The notes under the pieces were generated by a model that made no database searches, had not been told where the DNA came from, and worked only from the letters and a program-made list of their open reading frames with translations. Source: Siderastrea siderea (taxonomy: Eukaryota; Cnidaria; Anthozoa; Scleractinia; Rhizangiidae). From it: a stretch of 64,000 nt of DNA. A program made the position numbers and the translations under genes. This document shows positions 14,001-23,997 of this stretch, piece after piece (position 1 is the stretch's first letter; each line of letters starts with the position of its first letter). Location: contig OZ034977.1 of NCBI GenBank assembly GCA_964030785.1, positions 34,863,052 through 34,927,051 on the forward strand, read 5' to 3'.

Positions 14001-17000
14001 AATCGTGTTCTTATAAATATCATACCTGGTTGCGATAGTCCATTGTAATTCTAAATAGCCACTGGCCTCTGCTATTGCCGGATAAGTTCTACTAGTGGCA
14101 ATTAACACAATTAAAGATCACTGCAATTGTTGATCTTGTTTATCAGGCATACCATCAGTGCTGGATCCCCCTGGACACTTGTTCCGTATCCGTCTAATCT
14201 GTTGTTTACTGGACACCTGTGGACAGTACTTTGATCATGGTAACTACAAGAAAAAGCTTGACTGCTTTCTAGTTTATTTCCAGGTGAGCTAATCATTCTC
14301 AGTAGTATTCTCCAACTCATTAACAATTTATTAAGTCGTAACAAAGAAAATCAGTATAGCAGAGATTTTGGTGATTTTGTTTCTTCGTTTTGTCATTGTT
14401 TAGTGACTTGTTCCAGGAGATTTTCTCAAACACGTTTGACAAATGTTTAATGATGTCTGATAAGGTTGGATGTTTCATCTGGACATTCAACAACTTTCGT
14501 CCATAAACCTAATTATACGTCGTGTAGTGATGACATATTTGAGGGTCCTCCCCAGAGGGAGTAGCGAATTAATTAACCCTGAGCTGAGACGAATTCTTGT
14601 TACTCGGAGGAGCTCAATGGTGTATTATCTAAAGGCAGACAAGGCAAAAATTGAAATGCTTCACCAAATTGCAGTTTCATCTGAAATTGGCAAGAGCTGA
14701 AATAATGTTGTTGATTTCTTGTGTTTCCAGTGCTACATCTTAAAGAAGAAAGCTGATCCCATCTGGCATGAGGGCCACCCATATCCTCGTGATGTGGACT
14801 ACATGGTTGCTGATACTCTGGAGTCACTCCGTCCTAAACTCACCATGTTTACGAGCCTGGAAGAAGCTGTGGAGAGTGTACAGAACTTGAATAAGGAACA
14901 TCAGGATCAAATAGGTATTTAACAATTCCTCATCATTCACTGGTCCATTTTCATCAACGGCAAACACAAAACAGAAAAGAATAAGAAAGCTCTGCAACCT
15001 GACCATTGAAATTTGTTATATTTAAAATGTCACGCCTGTATTTTTGTAATCTTATCCCTGTACTTGATGATTTATATGTCAAACAAAGCAGTAACTTTTC
15101 TTTTGTTTTCTTTCAGAGAAGGCGACTCCTTTAGATCAGGACGTAGACAGCTCATCCACCAGCTCACAACCATTACCCATCCCCAACACTTCTTACAGCA
15201 GAGTTGTGTCCAGCTCTCCAGCTGCTTCTCTCAGTAACTCTCCTTGCCAGTCTCCCATGCTGCGTGAGGAAGATGAAATGAGTGAGACTGGGGAGAGTGA
15301 AGGAGAGGACGAGGATGAGGGGCCTGGGCACCAGGGAATAGAATCTGAGCCAGAGGTTACTGAAGTTGATATGAATGATATGGATATGAACAAGGTCTGT
15401 TGTATCCAAAATACACACAATAAACTGTATATAGTGTTTATAATACAGTCAGCCCCACCTTGCAGACACTCCACAACTACAACAAGGGGCGGAACACCTG
15501 ATAGAAGGTGTAGATAACATTCACTTGATATACTAGAAAAATTCCTGTTATTCCAAACTCTTGCTACTAATAAGGTTAATAAATTCTTCATTAACCTCTT
15601 TTATTAATCGTCATTAATAACAATGGTTCACTGCTATGTCGCTTTGAGTAGATTTGTGATGTGTTGATGTTTTTCCTTGCGTTCATCTGTTCCGTCCCGT
15701 TATTATTGTGGATACTAAACTGCAGTCCAAGGTGGTCTGTCACCACAGGAGTTGGCTGTTCTTCAAAGGAGAAGGTCACTCCAGAAACGGTGTATTTTTT
15801 TAAATCGCCAATAAAAAGATAACACTAAGTTGAGTTACTGACCGTGGTTTTAGCTTCTAAAGTGGATCCGATCCCACTGAAATTCCTCTCCAAAGAGGGC
15901 CAAAATTCAACACTGCGCGCCGCCATTTTGAATTGGCCGTGACGTCAAATTGTAAAGCTCGTTTCTCAGAGCCCAACTACCTGACTGCTGGCCTCGTTGT
16001 ACAATTTGACGTCACGGACAATTCAAAATGGAAGTTTAGACACTGCTTATCAGTCACAAAGATCCAATACTCAATCAGTTTTTAAGAAATTGAGCTACAA
16101 AATAACAAGATTTTAACTCGAGCTATAATAATTGATAGCTCCAAATAATAATTTTATAATATCCACAGTCAATTAAAACCACTGGTGGTTAGTTTTTGTC
16201 TTCCGATACACGTTTCTTTTGAATCTTTTGTCTTACGTGTACTTGGTGATCGAAACAACAAGAAAGAGCCAGAAAACTAAATTACTGAAACAAAAAATGC
16301 TAATTGCAGTCTGTGATGGTCTGACTTTGACTTAGGTAAAACGCTAAATACAACGTTTGTAAAAACTTAAAAGTTTTAAGAATTACTTGTTGCATTGATT
16401 AACAAATATTGAGTTCGAAAATAAGAGCTTCATTGTACTTTGAATCTTCCATTCTCACAGGTCAAAGTGCTTAGTCCTCCTAAGCTAGAACCCAGCGTGG
16501 AAGATAAAGCGTTTGTTGCAGCCTTTGACAAGCTGATGTTGGATGATGTTCAGAATCGCCGCGAAGAAAATCCCAAGGTATTTCATGACATATCATCTGT
16601 GATTCGCTCAGAGTGCCTTAGTGCCCTAAGTGCAAGGTCAAATGTCGCGTTGCAAATCAAACCAAAAGGTGATAATGCAAAGTAATATTTTTCTCAAAAG
16701 GTTTCGTGTGAGTGCTTGAACTTACTGATTTCATTCGCAGACTCAAACGCTGTTTCCACATTGATTGATGGCCGCATGTTTTGTCTTCCTGTTAAAGGTT
16801 CCCAGCCTGGATGTAGCGGTACCGATGCACCTTAAAGGTCAAAGGGCACGTCACAACAGCTTAACTGAAGAGAATGAAAGCCTGAACTTTGTTGTTATGC
16901 TGAAGAAGGGCAATAAACAGCATTTTAAAGGTAAACAGTTCAGAGTCTTGGCATGAAACCATGCGGTTCTAAGTTTACTTGAGTGTTTCAAATGGAAGCT

Positions 17001-19285
17001 GGTGATCACCTCAAGCAGTTGTTACAGCGCTTGAAATCTTCGGCGTAAAGTCTTTGTAACCTCCAGCTGCCGCGGTTTTATTGCTCCAAAATAGTATTAT
17101 GTAGCAAAGAGTTTTGTTTTGCTGATAAATGTCAATGACGTGGCGAACTTCTCTGTCAGGAAATTTGACTTCCTCTTTGACGTTGTAAATTTGGAGCTCG
17201 TGTGTTTATTTGATTTAATTGGCGCATGAAAGTGGTAATAGACTCACTGGCATCTGGCTGATAGAACCCATTCTAATATCAGGCATACATCTAATGCTTA
17301 GACTTGAATTTACACGTCAGACACAGGATGAACATCCGTCGTAACGATCGGCTGCCTGACCAACTTTTATGCGATGAGCCCTGCAGAGTTGATTAGGACT
17401 TTAAGAAACGACGATGGTGACCACAAGACAAACGCCGCTGAAGTTCTACATTTCTTTGCTGTTCCCTGCGAAGCAACTACGTTAATTGGACAGTTTTAAG
17501 GTTTTGTGTAGAATGCGAGTATGCAGTGGTGACTTTGATTTCTTAAAGTCCAGTTTCGCCGTGTGTATCCTTTCATTTCTTAAATAGTTTCATCTACATT
17601 ATACAAATTCAACATTGGAAAAATCAGGGAGTAAGTGAAAAACGTGATGTTTTCGTCGTTGTAATGTTGTTGGAGTACTGGTCTCTAATCTCCCCAATAC
17701 CCTGGTATCAGAGGTTCTTTGTTCTTCTTCTTAAAGAAATTTAAGCGTTGCAATTTGCTGTTGCTGCTGCGCAACTTTAATTCCTTTTAGAAGAAGAAGG
17801 AAAAAAGTTCGAGTTCAGAGGTAAGGGCCATCCTGCTGGATGATTAACCCATACATCACTATAAATCAGACCTGCAGATTCCTCTGAGCTCAGGACTGGC
17901 TGCCAACATCCGGGACAGACAGATGGCTGAACAACAGGAGCAGGAGGAGGTCAAGAGACTGGTGCTGAATTACAATCAGAGACAAGAGGAGGAGATTTAT
18001 AATGGTATGTTAACCAGCTCTCACTTATTTCGAGGTCGAAGAGGATGAAAGAATGTGCTTACCACCAAAGAATTCTGACTTGTAATCCTGGTGTCGGTAA
18101 CGTATATGGGTTGAGTTTGGTCTTGGTTCTTTCTTTCCTCATGGGTTTTCTCTAGGTTTTCTCGTATTCCTGTCCCTGGACACATTTTCAAGTTACAATT
18201 CAATCTGAACATAAAACCCGCATTGATTGATTGTTTGGATGGACGGACGGTCGGTTGATTGATTGATTTATAGTGGGAACAATTCTCCTGGCCACCTAAG
18301 GCCACAAGATTGTGGTCGTATTATTGGGGGGGCTAAATTAAAGAGGTTTTACATAAGAATATGACGGTATAAGCTTCTGTTCTTGCTAAGACAAATCACC
18401 CGTAATAACTAGTTAGTTGTATAAACAGACAAGCTGTTAGGCAGGTTCAGGTGTATTTCTTTCTTTTTTTTTTAAGCACGTTAGGTAATCCTAGGAAAAC
18501 TTCCCAGATAGAAGCTTTTTCTTTGAGTTGTAGTAATCTGCAGTAATCTTTTATTTTGTTTTTATGGCGATTTATGTAGAGATGCTGGCACAACAAAAGC
18601 AGAGTGCCCCAGACCAGGCCTCGAAGTCTCATCATCGCTTCAACAAGAAACGTCTGCAAGAAGGCAATGACACTAGCCTGGTGTTTGCCAACTTAACCAG
18701 GTGACCACACGTGTATCTTACCTTAGCAGGTGATAGTAGTTATGTATACAATAGATCCCTGAAGGGAACACAAGATAGCGGGGATTCAAAATTGCGAGAG
18801 TAGTGTCAAATTGTCCATTTTATTTTATGGTTGTGTTGTCATCAAATTGTGCCACGATTCATAAAACGATCTGTTGGTGCTTGCAGAGCAATGGTCATCT
18901 GCAGTAGCTTCCTTATCATGTCGTTGTTGCTTATCCCTCAACCAGCGAATATATTGGCCAGACAGGATTTCAGCCTCTTTTCCTAGTCATTTTAATACAA
19001 ACTTAGTTGCAATAAACCTAGTGACTAATCGACACTTTTCTTGTTGCCATTCGGTCAACGTCATAATTACTGCAGTTCGAAATGAGAGGTGTTCAAAATA
19101 GCGGAGAATTCGAGATAACTACAAGTTGTCTCCTGTAGATCAGTGGCTAGACCATACGACTCGACTCCCTTCGGAGGCTTACAATGCAATGCTGGTGATA
19201 ATTTAGCTGTCTGATTTATGATTTATTACGGGGCGGAAAGTAGCATTGTTTACCACTTTATTCGTTTTTCTTCAGGAGACGTTAG
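4124..19285 (+). CDS. UPF2: UPF2 (regulator of nonsense transcripts 2), 3' portion, 23 exons
   Basis: UPF2 is the scaffold of nonsense-mediated mRNA decay. It bridges UPF3 on the exon-junction complex and the helicase UPF1, mainly in the cytoplasm. Exons read by eye: 4124-4211, 4969-5037, 5809-5918, 6130-6215, 6556-6664, 7975-8032, 8317-8372, 9083-9199, 9420-9521, 11042-11125, 11728-11769, 11981-12082, 12483-12542, 13172-13310, 14147-14283, 14731-14914, 15117-15394, 16461-16577, 16798-16930, 17791-17820, 17870-18004, 18580-18700, 19276-19285. All have GT/AG borders and the reading frame is kept across every junction. Peptides such as LTKFHMFPKGETLHCLKMLL, WNVKYNSIHC and KFLGELYNYR match the family. 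The upstream exons, including MIF4G domains 1 and 2, lie before the window. Confidence 0.95.
5350..5730. repeat. Diverged ~110-bp tandem repeat in a UPF2 intron
   Basis: The segment AGTACTGCTCAATAGCTTTC followed by ATTTGAATGGTC recurs at ~5388-5412 and ~5497-5527. Looser copies follow (AAGTACCTCGCAAGAGCCATCA..., ACCTCTTTGTACAGCATA...). CACCTTGTGC and CAGCATA motifs mark successive units. It appears to be an old minisatellite or the 3' end of a degraded element. No coding sequence is seen in it. Confidence 0.55.
5809..14914 (+). CDS. UPF2: UPF2 third MIF4G domain (14 exons)
   Basis: Fourteen exons (5809-5918 through 14731-14914) encode the helical-repeat MIF4G-3 domain, which in UPF2 binds UPF3/UPF3B. 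It starts with LEAVLQRLPTCVNKDFIDE, runs through RLDLLPMYARLVATLDPCAP, VRKKDQINVESK, LLEVCGRFLYRSPDSHIRTK, RPPMHEYIRKLLYKDLSK, LPWDDPQ and ILEEIRLGME, and ends in VDYMVADTLESLRPKL and a Leu/Glu-rich helix (LEEAVESVQNLNKE). Residue order and spacing agree with animal UPF2. Exons are 42-184 bases long, and introns run from ~210 bases to 1.5 kb. Confidence 0.93.
6665..7974 (+). other. UPF2 intron, no feature recognised
   Basis: A 1.31-kb intron. Short reading frames in it have no recognisable family. I see no clear repeat or RNA gene. Confidence 0.5.
10133..10386. repeat. Four diverged ~80-bp tandem units in a UPF2 intron
   Basis: The motif GGTAGATTTTGCATGGACTA, followed by TAGAAAATTAAAAC and CAGTGGCAGACTAAAA, repeats about four times (near 10141, 10185, 10250 and 10325) with substitutions. 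It lies in the 1.52-kb intron between exons 9420-9521 and 11042-11125. Confidence 0.7.
10724..10765. repeat. A-rich simple repeat
   Basis: AAATAAATAAATAAATT followed by AAAAAATAAAA runs. It may be the tail of a degraded retroposon. Confidence 0.6.
11215..11430. repeat. Minisatellite, ~22-bp unit, in a UPF2 intron
   Basis: About nine units of GGAGTATGTTGAATCACCCT, each with a CTGTG/CTCTG variant spacer, are arranged head to tail. Copies differ by a few bases. Confidence 0.85.
13311..14146 (+). other. UPF2 intron, no feature recognised
   Basis: An 836-base intron with a C-rich, polypyrimidine patch at ~13354-13400. No gene or clear repeat is seen. Confidence 0.5.
15117..15394 (+). CDS. UPF2: UPF2 Ser-rich and acidic exon
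   Basis: A 278-base exon. The first half is Ser/Thr/Pro-rich (DSSSTSSQPLPIPN, SSSPAASLSNSPC). The second half is strongly acidic (SETGESEGEDEDEGPG) and ends in VDMNDMDMNK. UPF2 proteins carry a comparable acidic region between MIF4G-3 and the UPF1-binding segment. It is likely disordered. Confidence 0.9.
15922..16032. repeat. Fold-back repeat around a TGACGTCA core
   Basis: The left arm (CCATTTTGAATTGGCCGTGA, then CGTCAAATTGTA) and right arm (TACAATTTGACG, then TCACGGACAATTCAAAATGG) are reverse complements with a ~45-bp loop. This is typical of a small MITE. It sits in the UPF2 intron 15395-16460, where I see nothing else. Confidence 0.75.
16461..19285 (+). CDS. UPF2: UPF2 UPF1-binding C-terminus (six exons)
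   Basis: Exons 16461-16577, 16798-16930, 17791-17820, 17870-18004, 18580-18700 and 19276-19285 encode the C-terminal segment known in UPF2 to bind the CH domain of UPF1. Family signatures are VEDKAFVAAFDKLMLDD, LDVAVPMHLKGQ, FVVMLKKGNKQHFKG, LQIPLSSGLAANI and the helix QEQEEVKRLVLNYNQRQEEE. One exon is only 30 bases and is followed by a 49-base intron. The last coding exon adds just Arg-Arg-stop, matching the Arg-rich end of UPF2. Reading through the last donor would instead give stop TGA at 18702 after NLTR, so the last junction is less sure. Confidence 0.88.
16931..17790 (+). other. UPF2 intron, no feature recognised
   Basis: An 860-base intron without recognisable gene or repeat, ending in a T/C-rich acceptor tract at 17778-17790. 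Confidence 0.45.
18005..18579 (+). other. UPF2 intron, no gene recognised
   Basis: It contains short simple stretches such as GATTGATTGATT and GGACGGACGG near 18240-18265, and nothing else that I can identify. Confidence 0.4.
18701..19275 (+). other. Last UPF2 intron
   Basis: It begins GTGACC and ends TTTTTCTTCAG. No other feature is seen. Its use depends on the inferred final exon. Confidence 0.5.
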
Positions 19286-19900
19286 TATCCATGGTGTTAA
19301 TGCGGTTTGATGCTGCAGTGATCCCTCGCAGGTGCAGATGTCTGTTCCTAAACAAGGCCACAAGTGCCCACCGGCGACTATCCCCGCTTCAGGGTATCTG
19401 TTCGTTTGAGAAAGTAAACCAGTCTGGCAGAGCTTTTGAAACATTAAGTCCTATGAGCAATAGTTGAACTACTGCAAGACGTTACCACAGTCTGCACTAT
19501 GTAATGGAATCTTTAACTCTTAACAGGTTTCCATCATAATACTACACTGGAACTGTAAATTGGATGGCTTAATGTGGTTTTAGATGCAAGTTTTGCTGAC
19601 AGAGTATTTCAACGGTTGAAGCCCCCTAGTTGAACTGTTTCGGGTTTCTAACAGGCGTAAATTTTTCATGTTAACGTTTAAGTGGTTACCCTTAATAAAT
19701 AGAGGATGGCAGGGAAGATTCAAATGGTTTGGTTTTTCGTGTAAAGTTGACGTTCTTACGGTTTCAGTCCTATAGCCAAGTCTTAAGCTTATTTTTTATG
19801 TAAAAGCGTTTTGATTTGGTATTTATCTCGGTTGATTTAGTGAATGTGTAAGGTTTTGTGCAAACTGAAAATGAAATAAAGATGCACTGTGGGGAAGGAA
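19276..19900 (+). other. UPF2: UPF2 terminal exon: last codons and 3' UTR
   Basis: Starts with the G completing an Arg codon, then AGA CGT TAG (stop 19283-19285). About 0.6 kb of AT-rich untranslated sequence follows to the poly(A) signal. Confidence 0.7.
19875..19880 (+). terminator. Poly(A) signal AATAAA of UPF2
   Basis: AATAAA followed by a G/T-rich stretch (GTGGGGAAGGAAACTTGGGG). Cleavage is expected near 19895-19905. It is the first good signal after the UPF2 stop codon. Confidence 0.65.
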
Positions 19901-21289
19901 ACTTGGGGATTACTTACAGATGCGTAACAAAAGATATAATACTCAGTAATTATGTTTCAAAGGCTCCGTTCAAAATATATGAGATAACAAATGGTAGGTA
20001 TTTCTCGTTTAGAGATTCAAACCACTTTTGAACGCCAAATTAAAGGGGGCTAACCCTAGGGAAAAAAGGAAGGGGCCTGGGTCTACCCATAAGGCCCCAG
20101 GAGCCAAGACCTCGTGGTCTTCAAGACGTCATGAATCGCACAAGAGAAATCGTTCGCGCTCGCCATCTTTTCGTCAAAACTTGGTTTCTATTACGGAGGA
20201 TCAAAATGATCATTCACCACGAAAGAGCCGCAAGGGAGACGCCTCTACAGACGACCCTAAATTCCATCGAAACTCTTTTAAAGGGATTGGATTCATCAGA
20301 TTCGTGCTCACTTTATAGGAAATTTATTCCGAGCATTTCTGATGTGCACTAAGATGATACGTTGTCGAATATGGCGGACATGACTGTCTTGCACTCCCGC
20401 CTGCCTCACACGCCCAATGCAGCACAAGCAGAGCCAATTCACGCCCCGTTGAGCCTGTTCAGGCACTCGTAGAACCTAAAAAAGCACAAGGAGGAACCTG
20501 AGGCACCACGAAAGACTAATCTGGCACCATCAGAGTCTGCTACGACACCCAAAGATACTGCACATCCTGATCGTACTAGACATGACCATGGTCTTTTTGA
20601 TTCAGTTGCCAAGTCAAGATCCTGGATTCCACCTGCACGTTCTCGACAATTTTGCAAATCAGTTTTTGGAGAAAATTATCTTAGCTGCAGTCACTACTTC
20701 TAGAAGACTGGACTATGCCTGAGCTCTTCAAGCTCTAAAGTTTGATCAGAAGTTGCTTAACCAAGTCCCTTCAAAAGTTATAAAGTTTGTCCAAGAAAGG
20801 GACAAGGAAGTTTTTTTTATCCAGCATGCATTCTTAAATGCTTTAGGCCCACTTTGAAGCCTGCATGATTGCATTGATACTGGCTGGCTCTTGCCTTAGA
20901 GCAAACTCGTTGCCCTTTAGGTTCAGCTAATGCGCAGTTGACCATTTTAAGACGGCAGAGGATTCTTGCAGCCAAAATAGGTCAAGGGTCACCCTCACAG
21001 AGTTGCCTTTACCCAGTGCCAAAACTTCGCTATTGGTAGATGATTTTCCCTCATTGGCCTCTAAGTAGAGTGAGCTGTCCAGGCGTCTCAGTTTGAATTT
21101 GGCTCAACACGCCTCAAGGCGGTGCAATTGCCTTTTCTCAAGGAAAACGGTGGGGAGAGAATTTTTCAAGGGCTCGGCCAAAAATGGCACTTTCTGTCCC
21201 TCACCGAAACGTCAGCCAGAATCTTAGAGTGTATAGAGTCGTGATGAATCCTACCACTGGGCCCAGAGATCCTTTTGTGGTCACGGGCT

Positions 21290-21960
21290 ACAAGATACGT
21301 TTTTACAGATCCCTGTTCAGAAGTCTCCCCAAGTTACAGAAGGAGCGGGTCAGGGAGCACATCTAATTTCCCAAGAAGTCGACGAGCTACTATTAAAAGG
21401 GGTTATAGAAATAGACCCGTTCCCTTCCTTTTCAGCTACCTGTTTCAAGTCCCCAAAAAGGATGAATCTCTGTGTACGGTAAAAGATCTAAGTTCTCTAA
21501 AAAGTTCATTGTAAACGAGCATTTATTTCCAGGTGGAAAATCTAAGTTTGCTTAAGAACATTACTTTTGCAAGGAAATTTTATGACAAATAAAGATTTAA
21601 ATGATGCATACCTTTCAGTTGCCCTTCACGAGTCTTCAGAAACGTTCCTTCCTTTTATCTGTGAGGGAAAGTGTCATCAGTTTAAAGCCCTCCCATTTGG
21701 CCTGTGTTCAGCTCCCACAATATTTACCAAACTATTGAAACCCATTGCAGCCTTTCTTGGAAAGAAGTCCATTCGAGTGCCTGGACGATCTACTTTGGGC
21801 TCAAACAAAGGATGAATTTATGAAAATACTCAGACCTCAATTAACCTACTCTAACTCTAACATTTCACTCCCATCAGTGAAGGTCCATACAGTTTGGACT
21901 GTTGTCACCACCTGGCATCTTCCCCAACGGTCACATTGCGAAGTCAAGCAAGTCTAATCA
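21290..21960 (+). pseudogene. DIRS-type reverse transcriptase remnant
   Basis: Seen in order over three frames: SQEVDELLLKGVIEI, LFQVPKKDES, DLNDAYLSVALHES, FKALPFGLCSAPTIFTKLLKP and ECLDDLLWAQTKDEF. The last one holds the LDD catalytic core. 'ALPFGLxSAPxxFTKLLKP' is the hallmark of DIRS-element RTs. Several frameshifts and a stop after the PKKD motif make it non-functional. The reading continues to LIRLLETSRPAI near 21950 and is then cut by the insertion at ~22040. Confidence 0.75.
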
Positions 21961-22039
21961 GACTACTGGAGACCTCCCGTCCAGCCATTTGTCTTGTCCC
22001 ACTTCATTTCCTCCATTTACGAAACCGACTCAAATTCAT

Positions 22040-22985
22040 GGTCTTCACTTTTATGGACCATAACAGTGACGTCATAAAATGTTCAAAACACAGGTGAAAC
22101 AAAGGGCTGCAGGCGAGTTGTTTCATTACCAAGGTTTGAGTATCTTATGGCGTCACTTTTATGGTCCATAAGAGTATAGATCATGAAAAAAATAGCGTTG
22201 ATTTGTTTTTTATAATAAAGAAAATTGCGAGCAAACAAGACTTTCAACTTGAAGGTTTTCAAGTGCGCTGAATGAAAAACAATTCATCATAAATTAAGCA
22301 CTGAGAGAAATAAAGAAAAAATCTCGGAGGAAGTTTTTGCCACGCTTCGACGATTTTGTGTATTTCAGTAAGTGGCAGCAAAATTTACCAAACTCTGAAA
22401 CACTACTTGAAACAAAACCCTTGTTTAGCAAGAGTTTCATCCGGCAAATCCAATGAATCAAGCATGGCTTCACAAATGCATTCAAAATACGCACAGCAAA
22501 CGTGTTTTAACCAAAATAAACTTCGGAAGAAAATTTCTTTTAAACTCACCTTTATTCCATTCAACAAAATGGTCAAATCCACTGAACTGGCTGAGTTCAT
22601 GGGAATTCATTTTCATTCCTTTGTAGAGATAGTCTATCAGCTACTGATTCCCGCCATTTTAGAAATTCTCGCTAACAGACTATCACAAATAATCTTTTCT
22701 TTTTGCCTTGTAGTTGATTTCCGATACGTTCAGTCAATTAAAAGTTAAAATTTACGGATGATTGTGTCCCCATTGAATGTTTCCAGAATTACTGTAGTTC
22801 TGGCACTTAAATTTTAACAACTGGCAGGGCACAACAGTTTTGGCAAAATCTCTCCACGGGCCCAGACAGGATTGCGTTGCATATGACGTCAGTTTTTGTG
22901 GTCTATAATCTCATCGACAATATAGCAAGAGCCAATCAGCGCACGAGAATTCTCGCAGTTATTGTAAAATTACAGGTGTGTCTGA
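22040..22985. mobile_element. Unclassified insertion inside the DIRS element
   Basis: The DIRS reading frame stops at ~22040 and resumes at ~23000-23065. The inserted ~0.95 kb carries CTTTTATGGACCATAACAGT plus GACGTCA near its left end, repeats CACTTTTATGGTCCATAAGA at ~22157, and has ATGACGTCA then GTGGTCTATAAT near its right end. These motifs in inverted arrangement suggest a MITE-like DNA element. The exact ends and the duplication were not resolved. Confidence 0.45.
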
Positions 22986-23064
22986 TAAAGGGACTCCAGA
23001 TGAACCAGCAGTGTGACGACTAATATCACTGTCACAGAGATCCAGAGAGGAACTCGAGTAGTGG

Positions 23065-23306
23065 TTGAAAACCACTCCCAGTGTAAACGGCAGTCCTGTG
23101 CAGTTCCCTTCTTTGGATATGGTCATCACGACCAACGCTTCAAAGAAAGGTTGGGGAGCAGTGTACCAGTCGATCAAAGAATCACTCCAACACGTAGATT
23201 ACTTCGAGGTGAAGGCAGCCTTTCTGACACTGAGATCGTTTCTCAAGGGCAAATGTAACATGTCCATCTCTCTGCAGTTAGACAACAAGATGGTTATCGC
23301 ATTGTA
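23065..23306 (+). pseudogene. DIRS-type RNase H remnant
   Basis: An 80-residue frame with TNASKKGWGAVYQ (first acidic cluster with D changed to N), FEVKAAFLTLRSFLKG and QLDNKMVIAL (third acidic residue). The order and spacing match the RNase H of DIRS elements, where the first motif is normally TDAS. The D-to-N change alone would disable catalysis. It ends at a stop at 23304-23306, after which element sequence is not recognisable. Confidence 0.65.
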
Positions 23307-23310
23307 ATTC

Positions 23311-23490
23311 ACAATTTCATATCAAAAAAGAACGCTTACAACATAACCTCACCATTACACTCAGACCCTAAACAAAATTTAAACAAAGCATGCGAAAAAA
23401 AAGATTGGAGACTTGACAGGAAGGAAGGGAGGAAAGTGGGGGAGGAATATGGAAAATTCTGCGTACCTCTGGAAAAATCCTGGCTTTGCC
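23311..23490. other. Spacer before the 5S-like sequence
   Basis: A G/A-rich stretch (GGAAGGAAGGGAGGAAAGTG) is the only notable feature. Confidence 0.3.
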
Positions 23491-23612
23491 TCTGACACCA
23501 CGACCACACCCAAGAAAAAAACCAGTCTCGTCCGATCACCGAAGTCAACCCTCTCGCACAAGGGTAGTATATGCTGGAAGACCACCTGGGAACTCCTCGC
23601 GTTCTAGGCTTC
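23491..23612 (+). rRNA. Diverged 5S rRNA-like sequence (variant or pseudogene)
   Basis: Full-length resemblance to the 5S sequence seen elsewhere in the window: a 5' part (ACCACGACCACACC), box-A region (TCTCGTCCGATCACCGAAGT), intermediate element (GGTAGTATATGCTGG), box C (ACCACCTGGGAACTCC) and a 3' end TAGGCTTC followed by T-runs. The middle (about 23548-23580) is badly diverged, so the stem pairing would be poor. It lies ~298 bp before the next 5S start at 23789, as if both were units of one tandem array. Confidence 0.7.
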
Positions 23613-23788
23613 TTAGTTTCATTTTCTTTTCCTCTTATTGATTTCGTGTAATTTTTGTGTTATTCCAAAGGAAAATTGTTCTTCTAAGGGAATGTTGGAG
23701 GGCAAAATACAGCCAGGACAAGAAAAAGCAACACGCATTCTGTGTTTTTCTGTCACTTTAAATGCCTCAACGTTTTCTTACGGTTTTC

Positions 23789-23826
23789 GTCTACGACCAC
23801 ACCACGGGGAAAAAACCGGTTCTTGT
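23789..23826 (+). rRNA. 5' part of a 5S rRNA gene, interrupted by LINE A copy 1
   Basis: The first 38 bases of 5S (GTCTACGACCACACCACGGG through CCGGTTCTTGT) end exactly where the LINE begins. The 3' part of this gene is not found because the LINE's own 3' end is missing. Confidence 0.85.
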
Positions 23827-23997
23827 GCCCTGCATGTATGGAGTTTAAATCTGTGGTTTCTCTTGGTGTTTGAGATCCGAATTTAGTTCGAATTGGTTCA
23901 CAAGCTTTCAAGTTGTTTCCATAGTGGTTTATTTGACCAACTTCGGAGCTCAGCAGTTTGTTTGAAGTCAAGTTTGCGTTTCATCCGAGAGGCCAAG

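Larger units (their letters stand above)
20020..23310 (+). mobile_element. Degraded DIRS/Ngaro-like (tyrosine-recombinase type) retrotransposon
   Basis: The order is a basic Arg/Ser-rich gag-like stretch (20028-20310, RNRSRSPSFRQN), an RT (21290-21960) and an RNase H (23065-23306). The RT motifs are of DIRS type, which differ clearly from LINE and Gypsy RTs. Frames are broken throughout. The segment 22040-22985 is foreign. I find no tyrosine recombinase and no split direct or inverted terminal repeats, so the right part is missing or beyond recognition. Confidence 0.65.

Noticed and set aside
15193..15591. 132-codon - strand reading frame
   Set aside because: Antisense shadow of the acidic UPF2 exon at 15117-15394.
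23491..23612. 5S-derived SINE (SINE3 type)
   Set aside because: No tail, no LINE-like 3' part and no target duplication were seen. The 298-bp spacing to the next 5S favours an array member. Not fully excluded.
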